Source of the DNA: Clostridium sp. KNHs205
Lineage (GTDB): Bacteria > Bacillota > Clostridia > Lachnospirales > Lachnospiraceae
Reading direction: 5' to 3'
DNA: 64,000 nt
Assembly: GCF_000702945.1 (NCBI RefSeq)
Contig: NZ_JNLE01000003.1
Location: 124,001-188,000, forward strand
The stretch's first letter is position 1, and each line of letters begins with the position of its first letter. The position numbers and the translations under genes are program-made. The notes beneath the pieces are model-generated. The model ran no database searches, had not been told where the DNA came from, and saw only the letters and a list, made by a program, of their open reading frames with translations. Positions 9,263 to 18,334 of the stretch are shown piece by piece.

Positions 9263-10848
9263 AAACTTCGCACATGGATTTTAGCTATGCACCTTGAAAA
9301 TTCAATACCTGGCAGTAATTAAGTTGTCAATGTTCAGCTCGTTTTACGCTGCTAGTAAGCGTTCCTTTAGTACCGATGGAATCGCACTCATGAATGCATC
9401 CGTGAGTTCACAGATTTTTTCGTCTGATAGCTCACAATCATTTACAAGCAGTGCTCTGAACATTTGAAGCATCACTTGAAAGGCCTGAATCCATGTGATA
9501 TCAGACAATTCGTCAGAAAAGTATAAGAATAACTCACCTAGAGAACGTTCATCCTTTGTTTCCCGATTCTCAACGGATAACATCATATATCTGGTGAAAA
9601 CAACCGCTACATGGGCAGTCATTGCGTCATAAGAAAGTGAATGACATTCTTTGCTGAGTCTAAGATAACTTTTACAAATTTTAAAGAATACTTCGATATC
9701 CCATCGTTTTCCGTAAATGCGGATGATTTCATCCTCATCAATCGTTATGTCGGTGGAGATTATGCAGAGATATTCCTTACGATTGTTTATATTCCGGACA
9801 TAAATTACTTTAGCAGGTACGGTTTCTCCGTCTTTGATAACATCTACCATAACAGACAATAGGAATCGCGATTTACCACGACGCTTCTTATTCTGATTAT
9901 AGATTTTCGGCAAGGATATATCTGTACCATTATAGCGGAAGAACATTTTTGGTGTCCTCTTAACCATCGCCACAACATCATAACCGATTTCCTTCACGGC
10001 ATGTATTGTGCTAGGGGATGTAAACCAACTATCAAACAGGACATATTTTGCTGGAATGGATGCTATTTTGGCAAATTCCAACAGCTTCAACATGGCTTTC
10101 GTACCCTTGGTCATAGAAAGTTTACGACGTTTATATCCCGCTGTTCTTTTATCCAGTATTGCTGCTTCATTGATACGTTTTTTCTGTTTCTCGGAAGTCA
10201 GAAGAATGCTGTTAATTGGCAGAAATGTGCTTCCATCTGACCACCCGAGTGTCAGCATACGAAATCCGTAACGGTACGCATGTTTCGCATGGTCATATAC
10301 TTTAGCAAGAAGTTCTACCTTCTTTGAACGGCTTCGCTCAAACATCGAGTCATCAATAATCAGGACATTTACCCTGTTCTCATCATTCAGAGGAAGAATG
10401 GCATCCCTGATGATTCTGGAACAGAGCACCGATGTGAAGCGAATCCAGTTGATATGAATCATCTTCATAAAACGATAGACAGTATCCTTGGCAAAGGTCG
10501 GAGTATTTCGTCCTGTCAACATGTTCATATACATGCTTCTATTTGAAAAAATCAAAAGAAATAGATACTGATAAATCTCGGTTACAGGAAATCCTTTCGT
10601 TTTATATGCGTTAGCAGCCTTGAGAGCCGATGAAAGATGAAATCTTGTAAAAAACTTTCTGATTGATGCAGAAATCTGGTTATCATTCTGGTTGTTTTGT
10701 GTTATACTTTTTGTCATAGCATGAACCTCCGATTGTTTGATTTTGTGTGGTAACTTAATTATAACAAAACCAGCGGTTTCATGCTATTTTTATGCCAGTT
10801 ATTATTGAATTTTCAAGGTGCATAGGCACTTATTCAAGTGCGAAGTTT
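9263..10848 (-). mobile_element. IS4-family insertion sequence
   Basis: The transposase gene is bounded by two-part inverted repeats. The inner part starts TATGCACCTTGAAAATTCAA (from 9286 on the left and 10824 on the right) and the outer part is AAACTTCGCAC (9263-9273 and 10838-10848). The outer and inner parts are 12 and 13 bases apart. I take the outer ends as the element borders, about 1.59 kb. No clear target duplication is visible. The right end lies three bases from the stop codon of the ydbC-like gene. Confidence 0.8.
9344..10717 (-). CDS. IS4-family DDE transposase
   Basis: A 457-aa transposase that cuts and pastes the element. The catalytic residues are visible: first Asp in IIDDSMFER (about 122-123), second Asp in LFDSWFTSP (229) and Glu in YGKRWDIEVFFKICK (342). 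That last segment carries the exact Y-x2-R-x3-E-x6-K signature of the IS4 family (Y335, R338, E342, K349). The start follows GGAGG by eight bases. The frame is intact, so the copy may be active. Confidence 0.95.
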   Translation of the reverse strand: MTKSITQNNQNDNQISASIRKFFTRFHLSSALKAANAYKTKGFPVTEIYQYLFLLIFSNRSMYMNMLTGRNTPTFAKDTVYRFMKMIHINWIRFTSVLCSRIIRDAILPLNDENRVNVLIIDDSMFERSRSKKVELLAKVYDHAKHAYRYGFRMLTLGWSDGSTFLPINSILLTSEKQKKRINEAAILDKRTAGYKRRKLSMTKGTKAMLKLLEFAKIASIPAKYVLFDSWFTSPSTIHAVKEIGYDVVAMVKRTPKMFFRYNGTDISLPKIYNQNKKRRGKSRFLLSVMVDVIKDGETVPAKVIYVRNINNRKEYLCIISTDITIDEDEIIRIYGKRWDIEVFFKICKSYLRLSKECHSLSYDAMTAHVAVVFTRYMMLSVENRETKDERSLGELFLYFSDELSDITWIQAFQVMLQMFRALLVNDCELSDEKICELTDAFMSAIPSVLKERLLAA

Positions 10849-10851
10849 GAG

Positions 10852-11070
10852 TTAATTAATTGTATTTAAAATCTCCTTCAACTTCAAAACTTCCTCTTTT
10901 GTCAAAGTTGTACCTTTTCCCATCTTTTCATGTTCTGGAGCCCAGTCACGAATATCGTACTTAGGAGATCCATCATTCCAGCTAATCAGATTGAGCTCTT
11001 TTCTCCACCCTTTTGCATTTTCAGATAGTACGCCGATTTCTTCTACAATCTCATATTTTATGTCTGCCAT
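10852..11070 (-). CDS. ydbC: YdbC/PC4-like ssDNA-binding protein
   Basis: A 72-aa protein starting MADIKYEIVEEIGVLSENAK with GAGGA upstream. The block KELNLISWNDGSPKYDIRDW followed by EHEKMGKGTTLTKEEV is that of the YdbC family, a bacterial relative of the eukaryotic coactivator PC4 that binds single-stranded DNA as a dimer through its beta sheet. It follows the HEPN-like gene by 16 bp and is probably the last gene of the restriction operon. The IS4 element starts three bases after its stop codon, so any downstream gene has been cut off. Confidence 0.82.
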   Translation of the reverse strand: MADIKYEIVEEIGVLSENAKGWRKELNLISWNDGSPKYDIRDWAPEHEKMGKGTTLTKEEVLKLKEILNTIN

Positions 11071-11086
11071 ACTAGTTTCCTCATTT

Positions 11087-12253
11087 CTACATATCAATAA
11101 TACTTGCTTCATTTCTATTTTCTTCAATAGATTCCAGGTAACAGGCTATTCTAACCAACAATTTTATCTCTGTACTAGACATGTTGTATGGTTCAATTTT
11201 CACCCACTTTTTTGCAAATCCTTCTGAAAAATTCTTTGCTTGTTCTAATCCCCAGTTATAATTATCACCATAACCACCTTCCTCTAAATACGAAAATATT
11301 TTTTCCAGCTCATAATGCGCCATCTTATGCATTCTGGAAGGTCTCTTATGCATAATTTGTTCCAAAATATTATACATTGCTTCATAATCCAGTTCTTCTA
11401 TAGAATTACAAATTTCGGGCAATAAACTAACTATTGTTTTTTTATAAAACTCAACCACAGAATTGTTTTCTGCAATCGAACTTTCACATTCCAAATACAA
11501 AATTATCTCCTCTATCTGATATGTTTCTTCATATCGAGACTTTAGCATTTCTACTATTTCTCTAAATACTTCAATCGAAGGATTATTTCTATTTATTTTT
11601 TGTTTCTTCCATTTATTCTTTTCTATATCTATTGAATTTCTCGCCCACCCAGTTGCTAAAGCCAATGGTTCGTAGCGAGATTTTAGATAATCCTTCAAAA
11701 CACTAAACGACAGCTTTAAGTCCATTATCTCATCATGCTTATTTGAATAAATACGTACGCCAATCGGATCCGGAATTTTAGAAATCACATGTGGATTTAC
11801 AATAACCCAAGGTGAAAATTGTACTTCTCCCTTTTCTAAAAATTTAGGTCTACTTGTTTCAAATGGATGTGCAAATGTTAGTGCTCTGAAGTATTCAAAG
11901 AATTTATCATCACTTGGGCAATTTTCTTCATTCAAATTCAATGGATATTTCATGCAGGTCTCTTTAAAATATTGATTTCCATTATTCTTTGTATAAACAC
12001 CAATATCTTTCAAAATATTATTAACCGCATCTACAAGCATACAAGAAAACATTAAAAACGTAAGAAAATCCTCTTCACTTTTTGGGTAAGCGTCATGCCC
12101 ATTTAAGTATCTTACACATGTATCTAATCGATCCATTACTGCACAGGCTAGGTTAAAATGCTCTTTATATGAATCGTCTTCCGAAAAAATAGGAGAATCA
12201 TTTATTGCATCTCTAAATTCTTTACTTATTTTAAGATTCAAAAAGTCAGCCAT
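11087..12253 (-). CDS. Candidate HEPN-domain protein linked to type I RM
   Basis: A 388-aa, mostly helical soluble protein. The start has AAAGGAG upstream. I do not recognise a named family. The N-terminal 130 residues have amphipathic helices, including FLTFLMFSCMLVDAVNNIL, followed by the motif FRALTFAHP. In that motif Arg123 and His129 match the Rx4-6H active site of HEPN ribonucleases, and a Pro after the His is common there. The C-terminal half has helical repeats (residues 220-370) and could be a sensor or scaffold. It sits 40 bp after hsdS and 16 bp before the ydbC-like gene. RNase toxins often accompany type I restriction loci, so a backup abortive-infection role is plausible, but this is inference. 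Confidence 0.55.
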   Translation of the reverse strand: MADFLNLKISKEFRDAINDSPIFSEDDSYKEHFNLACAVMDRLDTCVRYLNGHDAYPKSEEDFLTFLMFSCMLVDAVNNILKDIGVYTKNNGNQYFKETCMKYPLNLNEENCPSDDKFFEYFRALTFAHPFETSRPKFLEKGEVQFSPWVIVNPHVISKIPDPIGVRIYSNKHDEIMDLKLSFSVLKDYLKSRYEPLALATGWARNSIDIEKNKWKKQKINRNNPSIEVFREIVEMLKSRYEETYQIEEIILYLECESSIAENNSVVEFYKKTIVSLLPEICNSIEELDYEAMYNILEQIMHKRPSRMHKMAHYELEKIFSYLEEGGYGDNYNWGLEQAKNFSEGFAKKWVKIEPYNMSSTEIKLLVRIACYLESIEENRNEASIIDM

Positions 12254-12293
12254 ATTTTAATTCTCCTTTCTTTCACTTTTTTTACTTCAATTA

Positions 12294-13766
12294 CTACTTT
12301 CTTAATTGTTGGCAAAATGGAAAATATTTTTCTATGACATACACAATTCGTTTTTGCTCTTCTAATGGTGGTAATGGAAGTAATACATTCTTCACTATGT
12401 CTGTTCCAACACGTTGTTGTCCTGCCGTTCCCGACATATTCGCTTCACAAAATGACATAAAGTAGGGACTTTTTACAAACCATAGAAAATATTCTAAACT
12501 GAGCATCTTATAGCACCTTAACACATGTAACTCCGTAGTTCCTGCCCCATAACCATTTTTCAAGTTCTCCATAATTGCCGATTTTAAATTTTGAAAGCAC
12601 GGTGTGATTTTCGCAAAAATAATGTCATTATCTTTAAAATGCGTAAATCCTTTTTTAACGTCTCCCCATTTCTTTATTTCAAAGGTAAATTTACTTACAT
12701 ATCCTTCTTGAAGTAACGTCATTGGAATAAATGATACTTCAATTTTGTCCTCTATACTATTTCTAGGATTTATTTGAAAAACATCTCCTAATTTTACCCA
12801 CTTCCAACTATCGGGAATCTCATACGGTATCTCTTCCTCAGTAAATTCACTCAAAGGTTTTTCTTTCTTAATTTTTCCTTCCTTGATGAGTCTTTCCTTT
12901 TCCGCTTGAATCTGCTCATATAATTCTTCCGCAGTTCCTTCTTCTTGTCGTTGCTCTACTAATTTTCCTTGGATTGCATATTGCAGTATGGATTTCTGCA
13001 TATCTTCTGGGAACTTCTTATTAAATACTTCTAACTTGCTATATGCTTTATCATATTGTTCTATATAAGGCAGAATATCTTCTATCTTCGCTATAATACG
13101 TTGTTGTTCTTCAAGTGGTGGAACTGGTATTAACAAATACTTAAGTTTCTCTGCTTTAATACCTTTTGCAGTAGTTCCAGTCGCCTTAACTAATAATTCA
13201 TTTTGAAAAAATGGTGATTGTATAAAATAGCACATTAACTCATTACAAAACACATTCACACCATATTGTTGAAATGTAATCACACGCTGTCCGCAACTAG
13301 CAATTTCTATTGTATTTACAGCAACATATCCTAATGGTGCTTCTGTTGTGAATAGTAAATCTCCCTTACGTGTTATTCCCCTAGTCATTCTTTCTTTATA
13401 TTCATTTTCTGATATAAAATCAGATTTTGAAAAATCCAGATATCCCTTCCTAACATTTGAAGCTGTTATAAGTACTACTCCTTCATCAATTTTGTTTGGC
13501 GTTTTACCTCTATAATCAATGAAATTGTAAATTTCATTAAGTCTTACCCATTCCCAACTCTCCGGAATCTCAAAAGGAATCTCATCCTCTGTTATCTCTG
13601 ATAATGGCTTTTCTTTCTTTATTTTCTTTTCGTTTATCAGGCGTTCCTTCTCAGTCTTTATCTGCTCTAATAATTCCTTTGCAGTGCCCTCTTCTGCTCT
13701 CTGTTCTACCAACTTCCCCTGAATCGCCAACTGTAAAATACTATTTTTCAAATCTTGTGCTGTCAT
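12294..13766 (-). CDS. hsdS: Type I restriction enzyme specificity subunit HsdS
   Basis: This subunit gives DNA sequence recognition to the type I complex. The 490-aa protein has two target-recognition domains separated by conserved helices. The half-repeat unit NSILQLAIQGKLVEQR at the N-terminus returns as KSILQYAIQGKLVEQR in the middle, and each recognition domain ends with a PLPPLEEQ- or PVPPLEEQ-type turn before a helix. Start: ATG at 13766, eight bases after GGAGG, which lies inside the last codons of hsdM; the genes are one base apart. The C-terminal helix is short but the layout is complete. Confidence 0.95.
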   Translation of the reverse strand: MTAQDLKNSILQLAIQGKLVEQRAEEGTAKELLEQIKTEKERLINEKKIKKEKPLSEITEDEIPFEIPESWEWVRLNEIYNFIDYRGKTPNKIDEGVVLITASNVRKGYLDFSKSDFISENEYKERMTRGITRKGDLLFTTEAPLGYVAVNTIEIASCGQRVITFQQYGVNVFCNELMCYFIQSPFFQNELLVKATGTTAKGIKAEKLKYLLIPVPPLEEQQRIIAKIEDILPYIEQYDKAYSKLEVFNKKFPEDMQKSILQYAIQGKLVEQRQEEGTAEELYEQIQAEKERLIKEGKIKKEKPLSEFTEEEIPYEIPDSWKWVKLGDVFQINPRNSIEDKIEVSFIPMTLLQEGYVSKFTFEIKKWGDVKKGFTHFKDNDIIFAKITPCFQNLKSAIMENLKNGYGAGTTELHVLRCYKMLSLEYFLWFVKSPYFMSFCEANMSGTAGQQRVGTDIVKNVLLPLPPLEEQKRIVYVIEKYFPFCQQLRK

Positions 13767-13767
13767 C

Positions 13768-15237
13768 CTAATTACCTCCAAGCATAGAAGTAATCTTCTC
13801 TAACACATGGTCAATTTCAGCATTCAAAGAAGCTCTTTTTTCCTGATATTCACGAATCAAGTCCATTGGGTCTAAGATTTCCTCTTCCTCATGTGGAAAC
13901 CCACATAAATCTAAGTTATATCCCAAATTTTCAATATCTTCTACAGTGTACTTCTTTGCTTTTGGGAATCCATCCACTTCAATTTCTTCACGATTATCCC
14001 ACCATTCAATCGCAGAACCAAAATGCTCCAACTTCATTGGCTTTGTTTTCGAGAAGTTCTTATACCCATCTGGCATGTCCAAACGATAGAACCATGTTTC
14101 TTCTGTTGGGTGTGTATTATCGAAGAATAATATGTTCGTTGTAATAGACGTATAAGGCGCAAACACACTATGAGGCAAGCGAACGATCGTATGCAGATTG
14201 AATTCACCCAATAACTTTTTCTTAATATTCACTTTTGCATTATCCGTTCCAAATAAAAATCCATCAGGAAGAATAATGGCACATCTACCATTCTTCTTTA
14301 AACGGAACATAATAATATCAATAAACAGATCCGCAGTTTCAGAACTTCTCAAATCACTTGGAAAATTTGCTTTTACACTTTCTTTTTCATTTCCACCATA
14401 TGGAGGATTCATAAGAACAATATCAAACTGCTCCATACGTCTATATTCTTTATAATCTGTTTCCAGTGTATTTCCATGTATGATATCTGGATTGTCAATG
14501 TCATGTAATAACATATTCGTAACACAAAGGATATGTGGCAACCCTTTTTTCTCTACGCCATAGATGGAGTTATTATAGATTTCTCTGTTTTCAAGCGAAT
14601 TCCCCACCTGCTTTTCTAAAGCATTTAATGCAGATACAAGAAATCCACCTGTCCCACAGGCAAAGTCAGCTACTTTTTCGCCTAGCTTTGGTTTGATTAC
14701 TTCTACCATAAAATCCGTGACTGCTCTTGGTGTATAGAATTCACCTGCATTTCCTGCACTCTGCAAATCTTTTAAAAAGGATTCATAAATTGTTCCAAAT
14801 GCATGTCTTTCTTCATATTCCGTAAAATCTATTTCATCAATGATATTTACAACCTGACGGAGTAACACTCCATCTTTCATATAGTTATTAGCATCTTCAA
14901 AAGCATATTTTACAATGACCTGATTCATAGGAGTTTCATCATCAATCTCAAGATTTTTAAGGATTGGGAATAGGGTGTTATTCACAAAGTTCAGAATAGC
15001 ATCACCAGTCAAGGCTTCTCCATCTTTTTCATCCACTGCCCAGTTTCTCCACTTGCATTCTTCTGGAATAATCGAGGAATATTTCTCATTTACCAGTTCC
15101 CATTCTTCCTCTTTTGCATCATATATTTTAAGGAAAAGAATCCATACAATCTGCTCAATTCTCTGTGCATCTCCATTTACACCTGCATCGTTTCTCATTA
15201 CATCCTGTATTCTTTTCACAAAATTAGTTATAGCCAT
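13768..15237 (-). CDS. hsdM: Type I restriction enzyme methyltransferase HsdM
   Basis: An N6-adenine methyltransferase subunit that modifies host DNA with S-adenosylmethionine and is also needed for cleavage. Domains: N-terminal helical HsdM domain (1-160) and Rossmann-type methylase domain (165-440) with motif I ADFACGTGGF (190-199) and the catalytic NPPYGG (277-282). Length (489 aa) is typical. The binding site is weak (AGTAGGA). It lies 39 bp after hsdR and one base before hsdS, so it is clearly operonic. Confidence 0.96.
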   Translation of the reverse strand: MAITNFVKRIQDVMRNDAGVNGDAQRIEQIVWILFLKIYDAKEEEWELVNEKYSSIIPEECKWRNWAVDEKDGEALTGDAILNFVNNTLFPILKNLEIDDETPMNQVIVKYAFEDANNYMKDGVLLRQVVNIIDEIDFTEYEERHAFGTIYESFLKDLQSAGNAGEFYTPRAVTDFMVEVIKPKLGEKVADFACGTGGFLVSALNALEKQVGNSLENREIYNNSIYGVEKKGLPHILCVTNMLLHDIDNPDIIHGNTLETDYKEYRRMEQFDIVLMNPPYGGNEKESVKANFPSDLRSSETADLFIDIIMFRLKKNGRCAIILPDGFLFGTDNAKVNIKKKLLGEFNLHTIVRLPHSVFAPYTSITTNILFFDNTHPTEETWFYRLDMPDGYKNFSKTKPMKLEHFGSAIEWWDNREEIEVDGFPKAKKYTVEDIENLGYNLDLCGFPHEEEEILDPMDLIREYQEKRASLNAEIDHVLEKITSMLGGN

Positions 15238-15276
15238 TTTTATCCTACTTTCTTAACAAGCCGATCTTGCTGATTT

Positions 15277-17628
15277 TTATGCTGTATAAATTTCGTCTTC
15301 TAATTCTTTTATTGCTTTTTGGTAGGCTTCTTTTCCACCAAATTCTTTAACAATCTTCATTGGACTTCCATACTTGGAAAATTCCTGAAGCTGTAACACT
15401 TTGGTTTCTTCGATTTCCTTAATCCCCTCATTGGCATACTTATCAAGCAGGGTACCTAATATCTGCTGTGCTAACTCAGAGTATTTATACAAATAATGAC
15501 GTTTCTTCACATTATTTGCTCTTTCAATTTTCGTTAATGGTGCTTTGTCATAGGCGAGATGACATATCAAATCAAAGTCATCCAGTTCTGCTTTACCAGT
15601 TTCTTCTCTTACTGCATCTAACAGCACACCTTCATCCTTTAATTCATCAATAATTGCCTGTTTCTTTTGAGCCTCTGTCCATCGTTTCAAGAAATCATCT
15701 AACCTTGCATACTGTTGTAAGATATTCTTTTTTGTGTAATCAATCAGGCTTTCTGTTATCAGCTTCCCATCTCTATCCACATATTGAACTCTCTCCGACA
15801 ATACTTTTACGCACACATCCCCTACATAATATTTCTTAGGTCTATCATCATCGTCAAAACCTCCATCGCTACCAGAACCACTTCCGCCTGAATTACTATC
15901 TGTACCTTCTGTATTATCTGGTTTTTCACCATCTTCATTCCCAGTTGGAATTTCTACGTCACCTGGTATATCAATTACAACTTCTGGGTCTCCATCAAAA
16001 GCTGGATCTGCAAATAATCTGCTGGCATTTCTAAAATCCATAATTGTAAAATACGTTTTTCCATAGTCTTCAAGAAGTCTGGTTCCACGACCAATAATTT
16101 GCTTAAATTCCGTCATACTGTTGATGTTATTATCCAGCACAATCAGTTTACACATTTTTGCATCAACACCTGTTGTCATAAGCTTACTTGTTACTGCAAT
16201 AACAGGATACGTACTTTCTTCATCAATGAAGTATTCTAGTTGGGATTTTCCCTCATCATTATCACCAGTAATACGCATGATATATTTATCATTCTGTTTA
16301 TACAAATCCTTATTCTCATTAATAAGTGCCTGCCTCATACGTTCTGCATGCTCAATGTCTACGCAGAAAACAATAGTCTTACTAAAACGATCTGTCTTCT
16401 TTAAAAACTCTGTAATCTTAGCAGCAATCACTTTCGTACGTCGTTCGATAACTAAGGTTCTGTCATAATCTTTGACATTATACTCTCTGTCTTCTATTTC
16501 ATAACCATTATCATCGAGTTTCCCACCCTCAGGACGATATCCTTCTAAGTCTTTATCAAGCCCTACACGAATCACTTTATAAGGGGCTAAAAATCCATCG
16601 TCAATTCCCTGCTTAAGTGAATACTCATAAATAGCTTCTCCAAAGTAAGTCTGGCTGGATGCCTCTTTTGTTTCAATCGGTGTTGCAGTACAACCAACCT
16701 GTGTAGCCGAAGAAAAATAATCTAAAATCTTTCTCCATGCAGACTCTTCCTTAGCACTTCCACGATGACATTCGTCAATAACAATTAAATCAAAGAAATT
16801 AGGCTGAAATTGAAGATATGTTTCTTCTCCATCCTCTCCTGATAACTGCTGATACAATGCCAGATATATTTCATAGGAGCTATCCAGTTTTTTATTTGTT
16901 ACCTTTGTCATCTTTCCGCCAAAAGGTTTAAAATCTCCTGATATGGTCTGATCTACCAACACATTGCGGTCTGCAAGGAATAGAATTTTCTTTTTAATGC
17001 CAGCTTTCCATAATCGATAAATAATCTGAAATGCCATAAAAGTCTTTCCTGTTCCAGTAGCACAGACTAGGAGTGCTCTGTCTTTCCCACTTGCAACAGC
17101 ATCCACTGTTCGATTAATTGCAATTCTCTGATAATATCTTGGCGTCTTATATCCTGGAACATAGTAGTATGGCTCCAACAATGCCTTTTCTTCATTTGCG
17201 TCAACATTTTTATCTTTGCAATATCTTTGATATAATTCTTCCGGTGAAGGAAGATCCTCTAATGAAAGGGTTTTCACTTCTCCTGTAATCAGATTTTGTT
17301 CTACAAATCCATCTCCATTAGAAGCATAGACATAATAAATATCTAAAGCTTTTGCATATTCAATCGCTTGTTGTAATCCTGCTCCAACTGGATGATTATT
17401 GTCTTTTGCTTCGATAATTGCCAACGGAAAATTCGCCTTATAAAACAGAACATAATCAGCCCTTTTCTTCGAACCTCTGGCGGTAACATTTCCTCTTAAT
17501 ATAATTCTACCCGCGGTAAATGCGTATTCTAAACGAACTTGTTTCTTTATATCCCATCCAGCGTCTGTAATTGCTGGCGTTATGTATCTTGCCTTTATAT
17601 CTTCTTCCGATAAGTCTCTCTTTCCCAT
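15277..17628 (-). CDS. hsdR: Type I restriction enzyme motor/nuclease subunit HsdR
   Basis: This ATP-driven translocase and endonuclease subunit belongs to the EcoEI-like type. The N-terminal nuclease core has Asp58 and the E-A-K motif (Glu73-Lys75) in the segment ADYVLFYKANFPLAIIEAK. Helicase motifs follow: Walker A CATGTGKT (189-196), DECH box (285-288), SKLMTTGVDAKMC and QIIGRGTRL. A Gly/Ser/Asp-rich linker (about residues 545-580) precedes the C-terminal domain that binds HsdM. At 783 aa it is a little shorter than many family members, but all motifs are present. It is the first restriction gene after the XRE regulator. Confidence 0.96.
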   Translation of the reverse strand: MGKRDLSEEDIKARYITPAITDAGWDIKKQVRLEYAFTAGRIILRGNVTARGSKKRADYVLFYKANFPLAIIEAKDNNHPVGAGLQQAIEYAKALDIYYVYASNGDGFVEQNLITGEVKTLSLEDLPSPEELYQRYCKDKNVDANEEKALLEPYYYVPGYKTPRYYQRIAINRTVDAVASGKDRALLVCATGTGKTFMAFQIIYRLWKAGIKKKILFLADRNVLVDQTISGDFKPFGGKMTKVTNKKLDSSYEIYLALYQQLSGEDGEETYLQFQPNFFDLIVIDECHRGSAKEESAWRKILDYFSSATQVGCTATPIETKEASSQTYFGEAIYEYSLKQGIDDGFLAPYKVIRVGLDKDLEGYRPEGGKLDDNGYEIEDREYNVKDYDRTLVIERRTKVIAAKITEFLKKTDRFSKTIVFCVDIEHAERMRQALINENKDLYKQNDKYIMRITGDNDEGKSQLEYFIDEESTYPVIAVTSKLMTTGVDAKMCKLIVLDNNINSMTEFKQIIGRGTRLLEDYGKTYFTIMDFRNASRLFADPAFDGDPEVVIDIPGDVEIPTGNEDGEKPDNTEGTDSNSGGSGSGSDGGFDDDDRPKKYYVGDVCVKVLSERVQYVDRDGKLITESLIDYTKKNILQQYARLDDFLKRWTEAQKKQAIIDELKDEGVLLDAVREETGKAELDDFDLICHLAYDKAPLTKIERANNVKKRHYLYKYSELAQQILGTLLDKYANEGIKEIEETKVLQLQEFSKYGSPMKIVKEFGGKEAYQKAIKELEDEIYTA

Positions 17629-17721
17629 AAGCTTTTCCTTTCTGCTGATTATCTATGTTTTTCTAACTTTTTTATCTCATTTATTAAGATATATTTCGAA
17701 CAATTTTACATTACTAATCAA

Positions 17722-17961
17722 TTATACGGTTTTACCTGTCCCATTTTCAGAACTTATCTCAACAATATCATCAAATCCACATTTAAGTTCCAAACATATC
17801 CTTGCCAGAATATCCAAAGATACCTGCTCATTATTTGACATTTTAGTAAATGTACTCGGAGCAATTTGAGTTTTTTTCCTTAAATCCACCTTTGTCATGT
17901 CTCTTTCAAGCAATAATCTCCACAACGGTTTGTAACTGATTTTTATTTGTTTTTCAGACAT
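17722..17961 (-). CDS. XRE-family transcriptional regulator
   Basis: A 79-aa helix-turn-helix protein of the Cro/CI type (YozG-like). The DNA-binding unit is about residues 20-65: MTKVDLRKKTQIAPSTFTKM with a recognition helix, then LDILARICLELKCGFDDIVE. GGAGG lies seven bases before the start. It is directly upstream of hsdR and may set the order of expression of methylase and nuclease, as controller proteins do. That role is inferred from position. Confidence 0.88.
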   Translation of the reverse strand: MSEKQIKISYKPLWRLLLERDMTKVDLRKKTQIAPSTFTKMSNNEQVSLDILARICLELKCGFDDIVEISSENGTGKTV

Positions 17962-18009
17962 TTATTTTCCTCCATGTTTTACAAAAAACATTAAAATCCA
18001 CTAAATAAT

Positions 18010-18038
18010 ATTGTATCAAACTTATTTCGTAATTACAA
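18010..18038 (-). promoter_or_regulatory. Sigma-A-type promoter of the XRE/RM operon
   Basis: On the minus strand TTGTAA (-35, 18033-18038) and TACAAT (-10, 18010-18015) are 17 bp apart, about 50 bp before the XRE start codon. Confidence 0.65.
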
Positions 18039-18120
18039 ATGCAATTTTGATTTCTCGAAACTATATTCTTACAATTTTCCATAGTCCTACTCTATGAATC
18101 TGTGATAAACTGTATTTATA

Positions 18121-18328
18121 CATCTGCTTACGGGAGGGGCAAAGACTCTCTTGGGGAAAGTCCGATTAGCCGTCAGAAAATTTCTTGCAACTTTATTAAT
18201 TTGCACTTGCGTTGTTTCAGTCAGCGCAGAGAGAAAGGTTATTATGACAAAAACAAGTGATGTGACAACCCAATCAACTGTTACTAAGATTAGCGCGGCG
18301 GCTAATCTTACTTTCCCGTAAGCAGATG
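18121..18328. repeat. 15-bp inverted repeat flanking a recombinase stub
   Basis: CATCTGCTTACGGGA (18121-18135) returns exactly inverted at 18314-18328. The 178 bp between them hold a leader and the first 25 codons of a serine-recombinase-like gene. A second perfect hairpin (AAGATTAGC/GCTAATCTT, 18286-18309) lies near the right arm. The repeat borders look like a rearrangement joint. The same 208 bp could also be a small inverted unit. The rest of 17962-18334 holds the XRE promoter. Confidence 0.7.
18244..18321 (+). pseudogene. Truncated N-terminus of a large serine recombinase
   Basis: AAAGG sits five bases before an ATG that opens only 25 codons (MTKTSDVTTQSTVTKISAAA, then NLTFP) and meets TAA inside the right arm of the inverted repeat. 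From memory of the family, this sequence resembles the leader segment of large serine recombinases in Tn4451/Tn1549-like elements, where a KKKRVAAYCRVS-type catalytic start would follow. The catalytic Ser and everything after it are absent. The stub faces the relaxase gene instead of following it. The assignment is tentative. Confidence 0.45.
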
Positions 18329-18334
18329 CGCTCC

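Noticed and set aside
18121..18328. Simple MITE
   Set aside because: The inside carries a real ribosome binding site and recombinase-like codons, and no target duplication is seen.
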